Notes: generated from the letters alone by a model not told the origin. DNA of 64,000 nt from Lachnospiraceae bacterium (GCA_021199655.1 JAJQHQ010000027.1:62332-126331), one strand, 5' to 3'. Shown: positions 35,817-45,390, counted from the stretch's first letter. Program-made: numbers and translations.

Positions 35817-36638
35817 TCATTTGATCCCCGCATACACAAAGCTCTCGACCAGCTTTTTCTGGAACACAAAAAATATGATCAGAAGCGGGGCCGCCACCAG
35901 CACGGTCGCCGCGCTGACGTCGCTCCACTGCACACCGGTCTCATAGGACATGGCAAACATGGCAAGTCCCAGAGAAAGCGGGCGTTTTTCTACGGTGTCG
36001 ATCATGACCAGCGGCCAGAGAAAGTTGTTCCACTGATAGGAAACGGAAATCATTCCAAAAGAAACATAGGCAGCCTTTAAAAGCGGCACATAAATTTCCG
36101 TGATGATCTGAAACAGAGAGGCGCCTTCCATTTTTGCGGCTTCCTCAAGCTCATAGGGAATCGTCTTGATGTTCTGCCGTACGATCATCGTGCCCATCGC
36201 GGAAGCGAAAAAAGGAAGCATGATGCCAATACGCGTGTTGTTCAGCCCCAGCTTTACCATCAGGCTGTAATTCGGCATGATCAGCACCTCCGGAGCCACC
36301 ATCAGCTGCGCAAGAAAAATGATAAATAAAAGCTTGCTGCCGTAGAAATCCAGTCGGGCAAACGCGTACCCTGCCATCGTCACGAGAACAAGCTGCACGG
36401 CCAGAACCCCAACGGCAATGAGAATCGTATTTCCATAATATTTCACAAACGGTACTGCGTCCAGCACACGCCGGATGTTATCCAGAGTCGGGACGCTGAC
36501 CGCGAACAGTTTCATTGCCAGGCCAGAGTCGATAAACGCGGTACGCACGACCCACACCAATGGAATCAGGCAGATGGCGCATAACAGTGCCCAGAACACA
36601 TTGTTGAGCAGTCTGCCCGGTGAAAGTTTACGAGTCAT
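35817..36638 (-). CDS. Sugar ABC transporter permease, UgpE/MalG type
   Basis: A 273-residue permease with about six membrane helices. The EAA loop that contacts the ATPase reads YELEEAAKMEGASLFQIITEIYVPLL. Sequence such as GTMIVRQNIKTIP and SYQWNNFLWPLVM is typical of the CUT1 carbohydrate family. The ATG at 36638 follows GGAGG by 11 bases; two earlier ATGs overlap that site. It is the second permease gene; the pair forms a heterodimer with the gene upstream. Confidence 0.92.
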   Translation of the reverse strand: MTRKLSPGRLLNNVFWALLCAICLIPLVWVVRTAFIDSGLAMKLFAVSVPTLDNIRRVLDAVPFVKYYGNTILIAVGVLAVQLVLVTMAGYAFARLDFYGSKLLFIIFLAQLMVAPEVLIMPNYSLMVKLGLNNTRIGIMLPFFASAMGTMIVRQNIKTIPYELEEAAKMEGASLFQIITEIYVPLLKAAYVSFGMISVSYQWNNFLWPLVMIDTVEKRPLSLGLAMFAMSYETGVQWSDVSAATVLVAAPLLIIFFVFQKKLVESFVYAGIK

Positions 36639-36662
36639 ATTGTATTCATCCTCCATATGCAA

Positions 36663-37619
36663 TCAATTATAATACGCATGCCGGTCGTCATGGAAAAACT
36701 TGACTGCTGTGATTATCAGCAGAATCGCCACAAGTATGATCGTAATTGCAGAGGCTTTTCCGGCGTTCCAGTAGTCAAAACCGGTCTGATAGATGTAAAA
36801 CAGCAGCAGGTTGGTCGCGTTGCCCGGACCGCCCTTGGTCATGATATAAAGATGATCGACTGTCTTAAATGCGCTCGTCAATGCCAGAATAAAAACATAC
36901 ATCGTGGTCGGCTCCAGCAGCGGCCAGGTGATCATCCAGAATTTCTGGACGCCGTTCGCCCCGTCGATCTCTGCCGCCTCGGAAACCTCATTGGAGATTC
37001 CGTTCAGACCCGAGATGTAAAACAGCATCAGATAGCCCGCCTGCTTCCAAATCAGCATCACGATCACGGCTCCCAGCGCGGTCTTTGCATCCGCCAGAAA
37101 TCGCCAGTCGGGATTGATGTGGCCGAGCAGGCCGTAAATCGGAGTATAGATAAACACCCAGATATTCGCAGCCGCCACAAGCGGAATAAAGGTCGGATAG
37201 ATAAATCCCATCCGCGTGAAGCTCTTTCCGATTTTCCCGCGATGATTGGAAAAGACTGCCATCCCGACACCCATCAGGATGCAGACCGGAACTGTGATAA
37301 CCGCTACAATTACGTTATTTTTCAGACATTCCAGAAACGTCGTGTCACTGATCAGATCGACATAATTGCCGAATCCGTTCCACACCGGCGTGATCGTGGC
37401 AAGATTGTCCTTGTAAAGACTGTTGATAAAGCTGCTGATGACCGGATATATCGTAAACACAGCGAGAAAAAACAGCGACGGAACCAGCAATAAAAGGGCG
37501 ACTCCGGTTGCTTTCAGTTTTTTCTTTTTCTCCCGTGCAATGACCTGATTCAAATCAACCTGAAATTCGACCGGCTGAACGATTGGCTGCCGCAGTACGG
37601 CTTCACTTCCTGAATTCAT
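36663..37619 (-). CDS. Sugar ABC transporter permease, UgpA/MalF type
   Basis: A 318-residue inner-membrane permease. After a cytoplasmic N-terminus, about six helices follow, beginning GVALLLLVPSLFFLAVFTIY. The EAA loop is SNEVSEAAEIDGANGVQKFW, and LLLFYIYQTGFDYWNAGKAS near the end is typical for CUT1 permeases. The ATG at 37619 has GGAG at 7 bases; longer frames lack a site. It lies between the binding protein and the second permease. No ATP-binding gene is in the operon, so a shared MsmX/UgpC-type ATPase elsewhere must serve it. Confidence 0.92.
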   Translation of the reverse strand: MNSGSEAVLRQPIVQPVEFQVDLNQVIAREKKKKLKATGVALLLLVPSLFFLAVFTIYPVISSFINSLYKDNLATITPVWNGFGNYVDLISDTTFLECLKNNVIVAVITVPVCILMGVGMAVFSNHRGKIGKSFTRMGFIYPTFIPLVAAANIWVFIYTPIYGLLGHINPDWRFLADAKTALGAVIVMLIWKQAGYLMLFYISGLNGISNEVSEAAEIDGANGVQKFWMITWPLLEPTTMYVFILALTSAFKTVDHLYIMTKGGPGNATNLLLFYIYQTGFDYWNAGKASAITIILVAILLIITAVKFFHDDRHAYYN

Positions 37620-37723
37620 AATAATCTCCATATGTAAGGATGATACCATGGAGAGACTGCGGCAATATCCAGCCGCAGCCCCCATGAATCAATATCTGCA
37701 TTCCAGCTGATAACAGCTTAATT

Positions 37724-39022
37724 TCATTGATAGTCCGCCAAGATGCTTTCCGCCGTTGCCTGCGCCTCTGCCAGTGCGGTCGCCGCATCCTTCTGGTCTG
37801 TCATGACGTAAGAAATTGCGTCGTCTACTGCTTTCTGGACCTCCGCCTGATTGTAGGTGGAAAGCTCCGCATAGCCGTATTCAAGCTGGTCTCTCGCTAC
37901 CAGGCAGTACGGGAATTCTTCCGCATACTCCTGCATGATATCTGTCTCATACGCGCTCGGTCTGGTCGCTACATAACCGGTATCAATACTCCACTGCGCT
38001 ACGCGCTCGTCGTCAGTCATCCATTTGATGAACTCAAACGCAGCCTGCTGGCGCTCCTCGGAGATGCCCTTGAAGATGTAGAAGTTGCCTCCGCCTGTCG
38101 GGGAACCGTAGGACTCATTTGCCGGAAGCATCGCTACACCGAAGTCAAAGTCCACACTGTTCTTCACATTGGTCAGGTTGCCGGTGGTGTGATACATCAT
38201 CGCCGTCTTACCCTCGATAAAGTCAGAAGGTGTCGTTGACCAGGAAACGATGCCGGACGGCATGGAGCCATCCTCCGCCAGGCTCTTCCAGAACTCAAGG
38301 CCGGTCACGGTGCGCTCATCGTCATAATATACCTCGGTACCGGTCGTGTTCATCAGATTGAAACCATCCTGCTGTACGCAGAAGGTCTGCAGCATCCAGT
38401 AAGCATATCCGTCCGACGGAATCTCGATCCCGTACTGTGTCGTCTGTCCGTCCTCAACAACAGTCAGCTGCTCGGCATACTCATACAGCTCATCCCATGT
38501 GGTCGGCGGTGAATCCGGATCCAGGCCCGCTGCCTCAAACGCTTCTTTATTATAATACAGGATGATCGTACTTCTCTGCCACGGAATTCCGTAGGTGGTG
38601 TCGCCATCGCGGCTGTTCAGCATAAAGCCCTCATAAAATCCATTCAGCCACTCCTGATCCTCTTCTGTCGTGCAGAAGCTGTCAATGTCTACGACCGCAT
38701 CCATCGCAAGCAGAGAATACAGGTCGATGGAAAACATGATCGCCAAATCCGGTGTGTTTCCGCCCTTGATGGCCGCCTGCACCTTTGTACGGGTATCCGC
38801 GTAGCTTCCCGCGTAAACCGGCGTCACGGTGATTCCGGTCTCCTCATAATATTCCTCACAGAGCGCGTCGATCAGCTCATCCGGGCCGCCGCCTACCGAT
38901 ACCGGAAAGTACATCGTCAGTTCCGTCACGCTGTTTTCCTCCGCCATGGCCGTCATGGAAGCTCCCGTAATAGAGCCCGCCAGCATTGCACCGGCCAGAA
39001 GCAGACTCAGTTTCCTTTTCAT
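37724..39022 (-). CDS. Sugar ABC transporter substrate-binding protein
   Basis: A 432-residue exported binding protein of the CUT1 (family 1) type. The N-terminus is a signal peptide ending AMA-EEN, without the lipoprotein Cys. Typical features are DELIDALCEEYYEETGITVTP in the first lobe, GIPWQRSTIILYYNKEAFE at the hinge, and FIEGKTAMMYHTTGNL. It may be a glycerol-3-phosphate or oligosaccharide binder; I cannot choose. AAGGAGG lies 6 bases before the ATG at 39022. First gene of the importer operon; no regulator is adjacent. Confidence 0.92.
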   Translation of the reverse strand: MKRKLSLLLAGAMLAGSITGASMTAMAEENSVTELTMYFPVSVGGGPDELIDALCEEYYEETGITVTPVYAGSYADTRTKVQAAIKGGNTPDLAIMFSIDLYSLLAMDAVVDIDSFCTTEEDQEWLNGFYEGFMLNSRDGDTTYGIPWQRSTIILYYNKEAFEAAGLDPDSPPTTWDELYEYAEQLTVVEDGQTTQYGIEIPSDGYAYWMLQTFCVQQDGFNLMNTTGTEVYYDDERTVTGLEFWKSLAEDGSMPSGIVSWSTTPSDFIEGKTAMMYHTTGNLTNVKNSVDFDFGVAMLPANESYGSPTGGGNFYIFKGISEERQQAAFEFIKWMTDDERVAQWSIDTGYVATRPSAYETDIMQEYAEEFPYCLVARDQLEYGYAELSTYNQAEVQKAVDDAISYVMTDQKDAATALAEAQATAESILADYQ

Positions 39023-39198
39023 ATTCATCCTCCTTTTCCCGAAAACAGTCTGAAATGTCTGTGATCTGTTTTCTTTACTGAATCAGTATAAGGAAAAGTT
39101 GCCGGCTGAACTATCAGTGAATTGTAAAGAATTGTAAAATCCATGTGAATTCATATGACCCGTAAAAGGCCCAATACAATATGAAATAAATATGGCTG

Positions 39199-39227
39199 TT
39201 GACGTTTTAAAAATCATGCTATATAAT
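39199..39227 (+). promoter_or_regulatory. Strong sigma-A promoter for MATE gene
   Basis: TTGACG (39199-39204), 17-base spacer, perfect TATAAT (39222-39227). Confidence 0.8.
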
Positions 39228-39370
39228 TTCCCCCGTACGCTTAAAAGATTCTATAAGCATATTCGTACGTTTTATGGTTTATTTTTTGCCATAACTATAC
39301 AGGATAAGGCTTCCTGTACAGCGAGAAAAAGGGTTCGGCAGACCCTGTATCAAAAACGGAGGGATGAGAT
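39228..39370 (+). promoter_or_regulatory. Long structured 5' leader of the MATE gene
   Basis: About 135 bases separate the promoter from the start codon. The leader can form a CGTACG-CTTA / TAAGC.. CGTACG stem (39234-39271), TACAGGA/TCCTGTA (39298-39318) and GGGT-TCGGCAG-ACCC (39329-39344). No known riboswitch consensus was recognised. The 341-base gap 39029-39370 otherwise holds only the upstream region of the sugar importer. Confidence 0.4.
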
Positions 39371-40744
39371 TTGAGTAAAGAACAGACAATCACAACTGAA
39401 GAAAACAAGATGGGCGTCATGCCGGTAAACCGGCTTCTGGTGACGATGGCGCTGCCGATGATGATCTCCATGCTTGTGCAGGCGCTCTACAATGTAGTAG
39501 ACAGTATTTTCGTGTCGAGGATCAGTGAGGATGCGCTCACAGCCGTTTCGATGGCATTCCCGATGCAGAACCTTCTGATCGGACTGGCGACCGGTATCGC
39601 CGTCGGTATGAACGCCTTGGTTTCCAAGGCACTTGGTGAGAAAAAAACAGATACCGCTAACCGCATGGCTATGCACGGCGTATTCCTTGCTGTCTGCGGC
39701 TACCTGCTGTTTCTGATACTGGGGCTCACGATTACAAGAGTCTTTTTTGTTGCGCAGGGAGCCTCGGAAGAGATTACACAGTACGGTCATGACTATCTTT
39801 CTATCATTATGTGCGTCAGCTTTGGCGTTTACATTGAAGTCATCTACGAGCGGCTTCTTCAGTCGACCGGCAAGACGATTTATACCATGTTTACACAGGG
39901 CATCGGCGCGATCATCAACATCATCATGGACCCGATGCTGATCTTTGGTATTGGTATTTTCCCGAAGATGGGGATTAAAGGCGCCGCTGCTGCTACCGTG
40001 ATCGGACAGATTGTCGCGGCCATTCTCGCTGTCATCTTTAACGCGAAGGAAAATGACGAACTCCATCTGGATTTCCGCAAATTCAAACCGGAGCTAAAAG
40101 CGATCGGCAATATCCTCTTCATCGGTATTCCGTCTGTCGTTATGGTGGCAATCGGTTCCGTGATGACATTTTGTGTCAATAAGATTCTGGTAGTGTTTTC
40201 CTCAACTGCGGTTGCTGTATTCGGCGTCTACTTCAAGCTGCAGAGCTTTGCTTTTATGCCGGTGTTCGGCATGAACAACGGTATGATCCCGATCATTGCC
40301 TACAATTACGGCGCGCAGAAACCGGACCGGATCATGAAAACACTGAAGCTTTCCATGTTCTATGCGACCTGCATCATGGTAATCGCATTCATTATTTTCC
40401 AGACGCTGCCCGGCCAGCTTCTCGGACTTTTCAGTGCGTCTGACGAAATGCTCGCCATCGGCATTCCTGCTCTTCGCACCATCAGCTTCAGTTTCCTTCT
40501 CGCCGGTGTTTCTGTCATCTGCTCCTCGTTCTTCCAGGCGATGGGCAACAGCGTCTATAGTATGGTGATCTCTATCATGCGTCAGCTTGTCTGCCTGCTC
40601 CCGCTGGCATACCTGTTTGCGCAGACCGGAGACGTCACCAAAGTATGGCTGTCCTGGCCGATCGCGGAGATCGTATCTCTGCTGTGTGGTCTCTACTTCC
40701 TAAACCGTGTCAACAAAAAGCAGATTAAGCCGATGCGGCAGTAA
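39371..40744 (+). CDS. MATE-family multidrug exporter
   Basis: A 457-residue cation-coupled exporter with about twelve membrane helices in two homologous halves. Typical MATE sequence: ALPMMISMLVQALYNVVDSI with the VDSIFVSR segment, AFPMQNLLIGLATGIAVGMN, and the second-half NNGMIPIIAYNYGAQKPDR. The start is a TTG at 39371 preceded by GGAGGG at 7 bases; the ATG at 39364 would stop after four codons. Substrates could be drugs, metabolites or vitamins. It has a strong promoter, a structured leader and its own terminator. Confidence 0.92.
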   Translation: MSKEQTITTEENKMGVMPVNRLLVTMALPMMISMLVQALYNVVDSIFVSRISEDALTAVSMAFPMQNLLIGLATGIAVGMNALVSKALGEKKTDTANRMAMHGVFLAVCGYLLFLILGLTITRVFFVAQGASEEITQYGHDYLSIIMCVSFGVYIEVIYERLLQSTGKTIYTMFTQGIGAIINIIMDPMLIFGIGIFPKMGIKGAAAATVIGQIVAAILAVIFNAKENDELHLDFRKFKPELKAIGNILFIGIPSVVMVAIGSVMTFCVNKILVVFSSTAVAVFGVYFKLQSFAFMPVFGMNNGMIPIIAYNYGAQKPDRIMKTLKLSMFYATCIMVIAFIIFQTLPGQLLGLFSASDEMLAIGIPALRTISFSFLLAGVSVICSSFFQAMGNSVYSMVISIMRQLVCLLPLAYLFAQTGDVTKVWLSWPIAEIVSLLCGLYFLNRVNKKQIKPMRQ

Positions 40745-40825
40745 GGACAAAATCGTTAGGGAATTTCTTTTATTAAACAGCGAACAGTTCACAAATCACA
40801 TTACATAGATCTGTATATATAGTTA

Positions 40826-40861
40826 AGGGGCCCGCCTATCTGAAGCGAGCCCCCTCTTTTT
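40826..40861. terminator. Terminator between MATE gene and pepT
   Basis: GGGGCCCGC and GCGAGCCCC form an imperfect stem around CTATCTGAA, followed by CTCTTTTTC on the plus strand. It serves the MATE gene and perhaps pepT. Confidence 0.75.
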
Positions 40862-40955
40862 CAGTACTTCTGCAGTATATGAATATTATTTCTGTCAGCT
40901 GTAAATTTACTATTTCCTGTTTGATTCATTGTTATTCTTCGATTTATAGTATCCC

Positions 40956-42206
40956 TTAATCACACAGAGAGTTTGCAGTATCAACATCTGCGTACAATCT
41001 GACAATCTCCTTCAATACAGATACCACAGCATCCATTCCCTCCACAGTGATATGCTCATACGGTCCATGACAAGCATATGCCCCGGTGCCGAGATTCGGA
41101 CAGGGAAGCCCCATAAACGACAGGCGCGCGCCGTCTGTGCCTCCCCGGATCGGCAGAGTGACCGGGGTAAGCCCGGCAGCTTCGGCCGCATTTTTTGCAT
41201 TATCGATCAGATGCATGCAGTCCTCAATCTTTTCGCGCATATTGCGGTACTGCTCCCGGATGGTAAGGGTCACCGTACCCTCTCCGTATTTTTCATTCAA
41301 AAGCTTCGCGATGTGGCGCAGCGTCTCCAGACGACAGTCATACATGGCAGCGCTGTGATCCCGGATGATGTATTCCAGTACGGCTTCCGACACATCGCCG
41401 GACATGCTGTGCAGATGAAAAAAGCCCTCATAGCCTTCCGTGTCTCTCGGTGTATCGCCAGAGGGAAGCATGGAATTAAATTCCATGGCGACCAGCGCGG
41501 CGTTGATCATTGTGTTCTTACTGCTGCCCGGATGCACGGAAAATCCGCGGATTTTAACTTTCGCGGCCGCGGCATTGAAATTCTCATACTCGATCTCATT
41601 CTCCGCACCGCCATCCACGGTGTACGCAAAGTCTGCGCCAAAGCCCGGTACATCAAATTCATCTGCACCGCGTCCGATCTCTTCATCCGGCGTGAACGCC
41701 AGACAGATTTTTCCATGCGGAAAATCTCTGTCGGCATGAAGAATCTCTTCCGCCATCGTCAAGATCTCCGCAATTCCAGCCTTATCGTCCGCACCGAGCA
41801 GTGTAGTACCGTCCGTTGTGATCAGCGTCCGGCCCTTCAGGTGCGGCAGATGCGGAAAATCCTTCGCAGAAAGAATCCTGCCGCTCGTCCCAAGAACAAT
41901 GTCCTGCCCATCATAGTTTTCCATCACCATCGGAGATACCTGTTCCCCGCAAAAATCCGGCGCGGTGTCCATGTGCGCGATAAAGCCGATGGCCGGCGCA
42001 TATTCATATCCGGCTGTCGCAGGAATCTCTCCGTAGACATACCCTTTTTCATCCACCCGTGCCCGGCTGACGCCAAGCTCCGTCATCTCTTCCACAAGAA
42101 GCTTCGCCAGATCCAGCTGCCGCGCCGTGGACGGCACCGTCTCGCTTTCCTCATCACTGGTGGTAAATATTTTTACGTATTGAAGCAGACGCTCATATGC
42201 GCGCAT
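40956..42206 (-). CDS. pepT: Peptidase T
   Basis: A 416-residue M20 zinc tripeptidase releasing N-terminal residues from tripeptides. Metal and catalytic residues are visible in FIAHMDTAPD, LLGADDKAGIAE, FTPDEEIGRGAD, YTVDGGAENEIE and FSVHPGSSKN; the last metal His lies in YACHGPYEHIT. Length fits PepT. AGGAGGG precedes the ATG at 42206. It is 17 bases downstream of the glycine-rich gene and at the end of the proBAC gene string. Confidence 0.96.
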   Translation of the reverse strand: MRAYERLLQYVKIFTTSDEESETVPSTARQLDLAKLLVEEMTELGVSRARVDEKGYVYGEIPATAGYEYAPAIGFIAHMDTAPDFCGEQVSPMVMENYDGQDIVLGTSGRILSAKDFPHLPHLKGRTLITTDGTTLLGADDKAGIAEILTMAEEILHADRDFPHGKICLAFTPDEEIGRGADEFDVPGFGADFAYTVDGGAENEIEYENFNAAAAKVKIRGFSVHPGSSKNTMINAALVAMEFNSMLPSGDTPRDTEGYEGFFHLHSMSGDVSEAVLEYIIRDHSAAMYDCRLETLRHIAKLLNEKYGEGTVTLTIREQYRNMREKIEDCMHLIDNAKNAAEAAGLTPVTLPIRGGTDGARLSFMGLPCPNLGTGAYACHGPYEHITVEGMDAVVSVLKEIVRLYADVDTANSLCD

Positions 42207-42223
42207 ATCAAGGCCCTCCTAAA

Positions 42224-42835
42224 TCACCACATTCTCATATAATCCTGCATCCAGTAATACAAATCCGCATATTCATGAGGAGCAAAACGTCTTCCGAAAA
42301 ATCGCTCCACGAGCATCATCAGGCTCATATCACGCGATCCGTTCATCAACGCCTCAAGGGCTGTAAACACTCTCCACGAATCGTCATATCCCATCCGCAT
42401 GCCCGGCACGTCACGCATACCAAAAGGCATCATCGGAGGATGCTGCGGGCGTCTGCGCATGCCGCCATGCGGCGCCGGTGTCTGTCGTCCCGGAGCATGT
42501 CCTGCCCCGCCCGGGCCTCCTGCCGGGCAGCCTCCTGACATTCCATGGTTTCCACCGCCGGTCGGGCCTCCAATCCCACGGTTTCCACCGCCGGTCGGAC
42601 CTCCAATCCCACGGTTTCCACCGCCGGTCGGACCTCCCATTCCGCGGTTTCCACTGCCGGTCGGGCTTCCCATCCCACGGCTGCTCCCGCCGGTCGGGCC
42701 TCCCATTCCACGGCTGTTTCCGCCGGCCGGGCCTCCCATTCCACGGTTTCCACCGCCGGTCAGGCCTCCACCGCTTCTTCCGGAACTTCCGCCTGTGCGT
42801 CCTCCGGAATGTCCTCCACCTGTTCTTCCTGGCAT
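42224..42835 (-). CDS. Glycine-rich repeat protein
   Basis: A 203-residue protein of unknown function. Residues about 20-105 are a tandem array of an 11-residue unit, consensus GGPTGGGNRGM (about seven copies), after an N-terminal Gly/Ser/Arg stretch. A Pro/Arg/Met-rich linker follows. The last 55 residues look folded: YDDSWRVFTALEALMNGSRD, then LVERFFGRRFAPHEYADLYY. Such Gly-rich arrays occur in coat and exosporium proteins, so a spore-surface role is a guess. The array is not collagen Gly-X-Y. AGAAAGGAGAGG supports the ATG at 42835, and a 27-bp repeat ends 24 bases upstream. Confidence 0.7.
   Translation of the reverse strand: MPGRTGGGHSGGRTGGSSGRSGGGLTGGGNRGMGGPAGGNSRGMGGPTGGSSRGMGSPTGSGNRGMGGPTGGGNRGIGGPTGGGNRGIGGPTGGGNHGMSGGCPAGGPGGAGHAPGRQTPAPHGGMRRRPQHPPMMPFGMRDVPGMRMGYDDSWRVFTALEALMNGSRDMSLMMLVERFFGRRFAPHEYADLYYWMQDYMRMW
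42541..42770. repeat. 33-bp coding tandem repeat
   Basis: Around seven units of 33 bases, each encoding 11 residues of the glycine-rich protein. The units at 42541-42640 are nearly identical, suggesting recent duplication; others differ at a few positions. Confidence 0.85.
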
Positions 42836-42859
42836 GTCATTCCTCTCCTTTCTGTTCCC

Positions 42860-42886
42860 GCAACTGTTTTACATCTCCGCAGTTAC
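42860..42886 (-). repeat. 27-bp dispersed repeat, copy 7
   Basis: Minus-strand ends GTAACTG and CAGTTGC with core GGAGATGTAAAA. It ends 24 bases before the start of the glycine-rich gene, same orientation. Confidence 0.75.
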
Positions 42887-42962
42887 AACTTCTGTATATT
42901 TTTCGTTATCATATGCACCTCGCAGCCGGTGCAAGGTACTGTTCCAAATAATTACTCTGAAG

Positions 42963-43838
42963 TTATATATTCCTGGTTTTATCATACGCTGCTTTTACTG
43001 CGTCCATCGCCGCACAGCGGAATCCTCCGCGCTCGAGTGCGTGCACACCCGCGATTGTCGTTCCTCCCGGTGAGCAGACCGCATCCTTCAGCGCTCCCGG
43101 ATGACTGCCGCTCTCCAATACCAGAGAAGCCGAGCCGATAAGTGTCTGGCAGGCATATTCGAGAGCCTTCGCCCTTGGCAGACCGCACTCCACCGCGCCG
43201 TCCGCAAGTGCCTCGATAAACAGATAGACATAGGCCGGGCCGCAGCCGGATAAAGCGCTGGCCGCATCAATCAGATTTTCCGGAATAAAATCAAGCCGGC
43301 CGGAAGCTGACATCAGCTTTCCAAATTCACAAATCGCCGCCTCATTTACCTCCGGCGATGCACAGGCAAGAGTCATGCCCTTTCCGATGGAAACCGGTGT
43401 ATTCGGCATAATACGGATCACCGGATAAGCGCCGCCCGCCATCCGCTGGATATCCGCAATGGAAAGTCCGGCAGCCATCGTGACAAGGACAAAACCTTCC
43501 GTGCAAATAGTTGTTTCTCCGGCCGTTTTTTCTGATGAACCTGTCCGGCTGACAATTGTTTTTGTATGTTGAAATCGCTCTGCAAAAATACCCTGGAGCG
43601 GCTTCAGCATTGCTTCCATCATCTGCGGCTTTACGCCCAGAAAAATATAACTGCATTTGTCTGCGATATCCTCATTCGTGCCGGTATCCGCACCAAGTTC
43701 GGAAGCGAGCGCTTCTGCTTTTGAAGGTGTCCTGTTTGCAAGCAGGATCTGCGACGGCTCCACTGTATGCACAGCGGCCCGTGCGATTGCGGAACCCATG
43801 TTTCCGCAGCCGATAAAGCCCAGTTTATATGTTGACAT
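42963..43838 (-). CDS. proC: Pyrroline-5-carboxylate reductase
   Basis: Reduces pyrroline-5-carboxylate to proline with NAD(P)H, the last step of proline synthesis. The 291-residue protein has the Rossmann start LGFIGCGNMGSAIARA, IRIMPNTP, and the signature ALSGCGPAYVYLFIEALADG, ending with VCSPGGTTIAGVHALERGGF. A stretch at about 92-112 (HTKTIVSRTGSSEKTAGETT) is longer than in typical ProC, giving about 20 extra residues. It follows proA by 89 bases; a 27-bp repeat lies in the gap. Confidence 0.95.
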   Translation of the reverse strand: MSTYKLGFIGCGNMGSAIARAAVHTVEPSQILLANRTPSKAEALASELGADTGTNEDIADKCSYIFLGVKPQMMEAMLKPLQGIFAERFQHTKTIVSRTGSSEKTAGETTICTEGFVLVTMAAGLSIADIQRMAGGAYPVIRIMPNTPVSIGKGMTLACASPEVNEAAICEFGKLMSASGRLDFIPENLIDAASALSGCGPAYVYLFIEALADGAVECGLPRAKALEYACQTLIGSASLVLESGSHPGALKDAVCSPGGTTIAGVHALERGGFRCAAMDAVKAAYDKTRNI

Positions 43839-43897
43839 GTCCTGTCTCTCCTGTCATTGATATCAAGCCTTTAAGTTTCTCAGATCATTATCTCGCC

Positions 43898-43924
43898 GTA
43901 ACTGTTCCGTGCCTTCACAGTTAC
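43898..43924 (-). repeat. 27-bp dispersed repeat, copy 8
   Basis: Perfect GTAACTG/CAGTTAC ends with core TGAAGGCACGGAA on the minus strand. It lies between proA and proC, 59 bases before the proC start, same orientation. Confidence 0.85.
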
Positions 43925-43927
43925 AAA

Positions 43928-45370
43928 TCACCGTATATTTCCATTCCCGTGAATGATATATTTATATGAGGTCAGCTCCTCCAGCCCCATCGGTCCTCTC
44001 GCGTGCAGCTTCTGTGTGGAAATTCCCATCTCACAGCCAAGTCCGAACTCTCCGCCGTCCGTAAAACGTGTGGACGCATTCACATAAACGGAGGAAGAGT
44101 CGATGGAACGCGTAAACTGCTCCGCAGCCGCGTCATCCTTTGTCACGATTGCGTCCGAATGGCCGGTCGAATGCGCCGAAATATGCGTAATCGCGTCAGA
44201 CAGGGAATCCACCACTTTTACCGCAAGGATATAGTCCAGAAATTCCGTGTCAAAATCGTTCGGTCCTGCCGGAACCAGAAATTGTTCGGTGTTCCCATCC
44301 AGGCCATCGCGGAACTGCTGCAGCCGTCTGACAGCCGGATGCGCTGCCTGAGCAGGTACTGCTGTCAGCGGCAAATTTTCTTTGTCTTCGGTAAAAAGAG
44401 CCACATCGTCAGTATGCGCATCCAGAACCTCGCCGGAAAAAGTTTCCGCAAAATCAGAATGATATTCCAAAATCGACATTGCCCTCTCGTCCAGCCGCAA
44501 CTCCACAGGCACTTCCAGATTGGCCAGCCGGTCGTCTACCAGACGTTTCTTCAGCTTCGGAAGAAACTCCTGTGCGATATCCTGATGCACGACACAGACT
44601 TCTTCCGCATTGCACACGCTGGGACGGCTGGTCTTGGCATTCGTAATGATCTTCAGCGCCATCTCCTGATCTGCTTCGCGATCCACATAGACATGGCAGA
44701 TACCGGTACCGGTCTCGATACAGTTCACCGTCGCGTTCTCCACGCAGGCACGGATCAGTCCGGCGCCGCCGCGAGGGATCAGCAGATCGACGTAACCTTT
44801 TGCTGTCATCAACTCCATGGAGCTCTGTCTGGTCGTGTCCTGTACCAGCTGTACCAGGTCTTCCGACAGCCCGGCTTTGGCAAGCCCTTCGCGAAGCGCG
44901 TTCGTGATCGCGTTTGCGGAGAGAAATGCTTCTTTCCCGCCGCGGAGCACACAGGCATTTCCGCTCTTGATGCAAAGCGCAGCCGCATCGCTCGTGACAT
45001 TCGGCCTGCTCTCATAAATGATCGCAATCACGCCGATGGGAACCGAGCGTTTCTCGATCAGAAGCCCGTCCGGCCGCTCAATCCTCTGAAGCGTTCTTCC
45101 GACCGGATCAGGCAGCGCCGCAACGTTCAGGATACCCTCCGCCATCGCCTGAATTCTTCCGTCGGTCAGGAGCAACCGGTCGCGCATCACTTCCGAGATC
45201 GTGCCTCTGGCACGCTCCATATCCTTTTTGTTTTCTTCCAGAATCTTATCTGTATGCCAGAGCAGCGCATCCGCCATGGCCTTCAGTGCATTGTTTTTCT
45301 GCTCCGTATCCGTCGTCAGAAGAGACGGAGCTGCTGCTTTCGCCTTTACCAAAATCTCCTGTGTCGTCAT
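43928..45370 (-). CDS. proA: Glutamate-5-semialdehyde dehydrogenase with an insertion
   Basis: Reduces glutamyl-5-phosphate to glutamate-5-semialdehyde with NADPH. Catalytic Cys253 is in [10 protein letters not shown]; other signatures are [33 protein letters not shown] and the C-terminal [20 protein letters not shown]. Usual length is about 415-420 residues; this one is 480. The extra about 60 residues fall at 310-368, between ERAMSI and [19 protein letters not shown], and are rich in Asp, Glu and Ala. The frame is open and both flanks are well conserved, so it is an insertion, not a frameshift. It follows proB by 20 bases. Confidence 0.94.
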   Translation of the reverse strand: MTTQEILVKAKAAAPSLLTTDTEQKNNALKAMADALLWHTDKILEENKKDMERARGTISEVMRDRLLLTDGRIQAMAEGILNVAALPDPVGRTLQRIERPDGLLIEKRSVPIGVIAIIYESRPNVTSDAAALCIKSGNACVLRGGKEAFLSANAITNALREGLAKAGLSEDLVQLVQDTTRQSSMELMTAKGYVDLLIPRGGAGLIRACVENATVNCIETGTGICHVYVDREADQEMALKIITNAKTSRPSVCNAEEVCVVHQDIAQEFLPKLKKRLVDDRLANLEVPVELRLDERAMSILEYHSDFAETFSGEVLDAHTDDVALFTEDKENLPLTAVPAQAAHPAVRRLQQFRDGLDGNTEQFLVPAGPNDFDTEFLDYILAVKVVDSLSDAITHISAHSTGHSDAIVTKDDAAAEQFTRSIDSSSVYVNASTRFTDGGEFGLGCEMGISTQKLHARGPMGLEELTSYKYIIHGNGNIR

Positions 45371-45390
45371 ATCTGGTCCTTTCGTATTCC

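Noticed and set aside
42399..43141. Proline/serine-rich frames on the plus strand opposite the glycine-rich gene
   Set aside because: They are antisense shadows of the 33-bp repeat; they have no ribosome sites and no recognisable domain.
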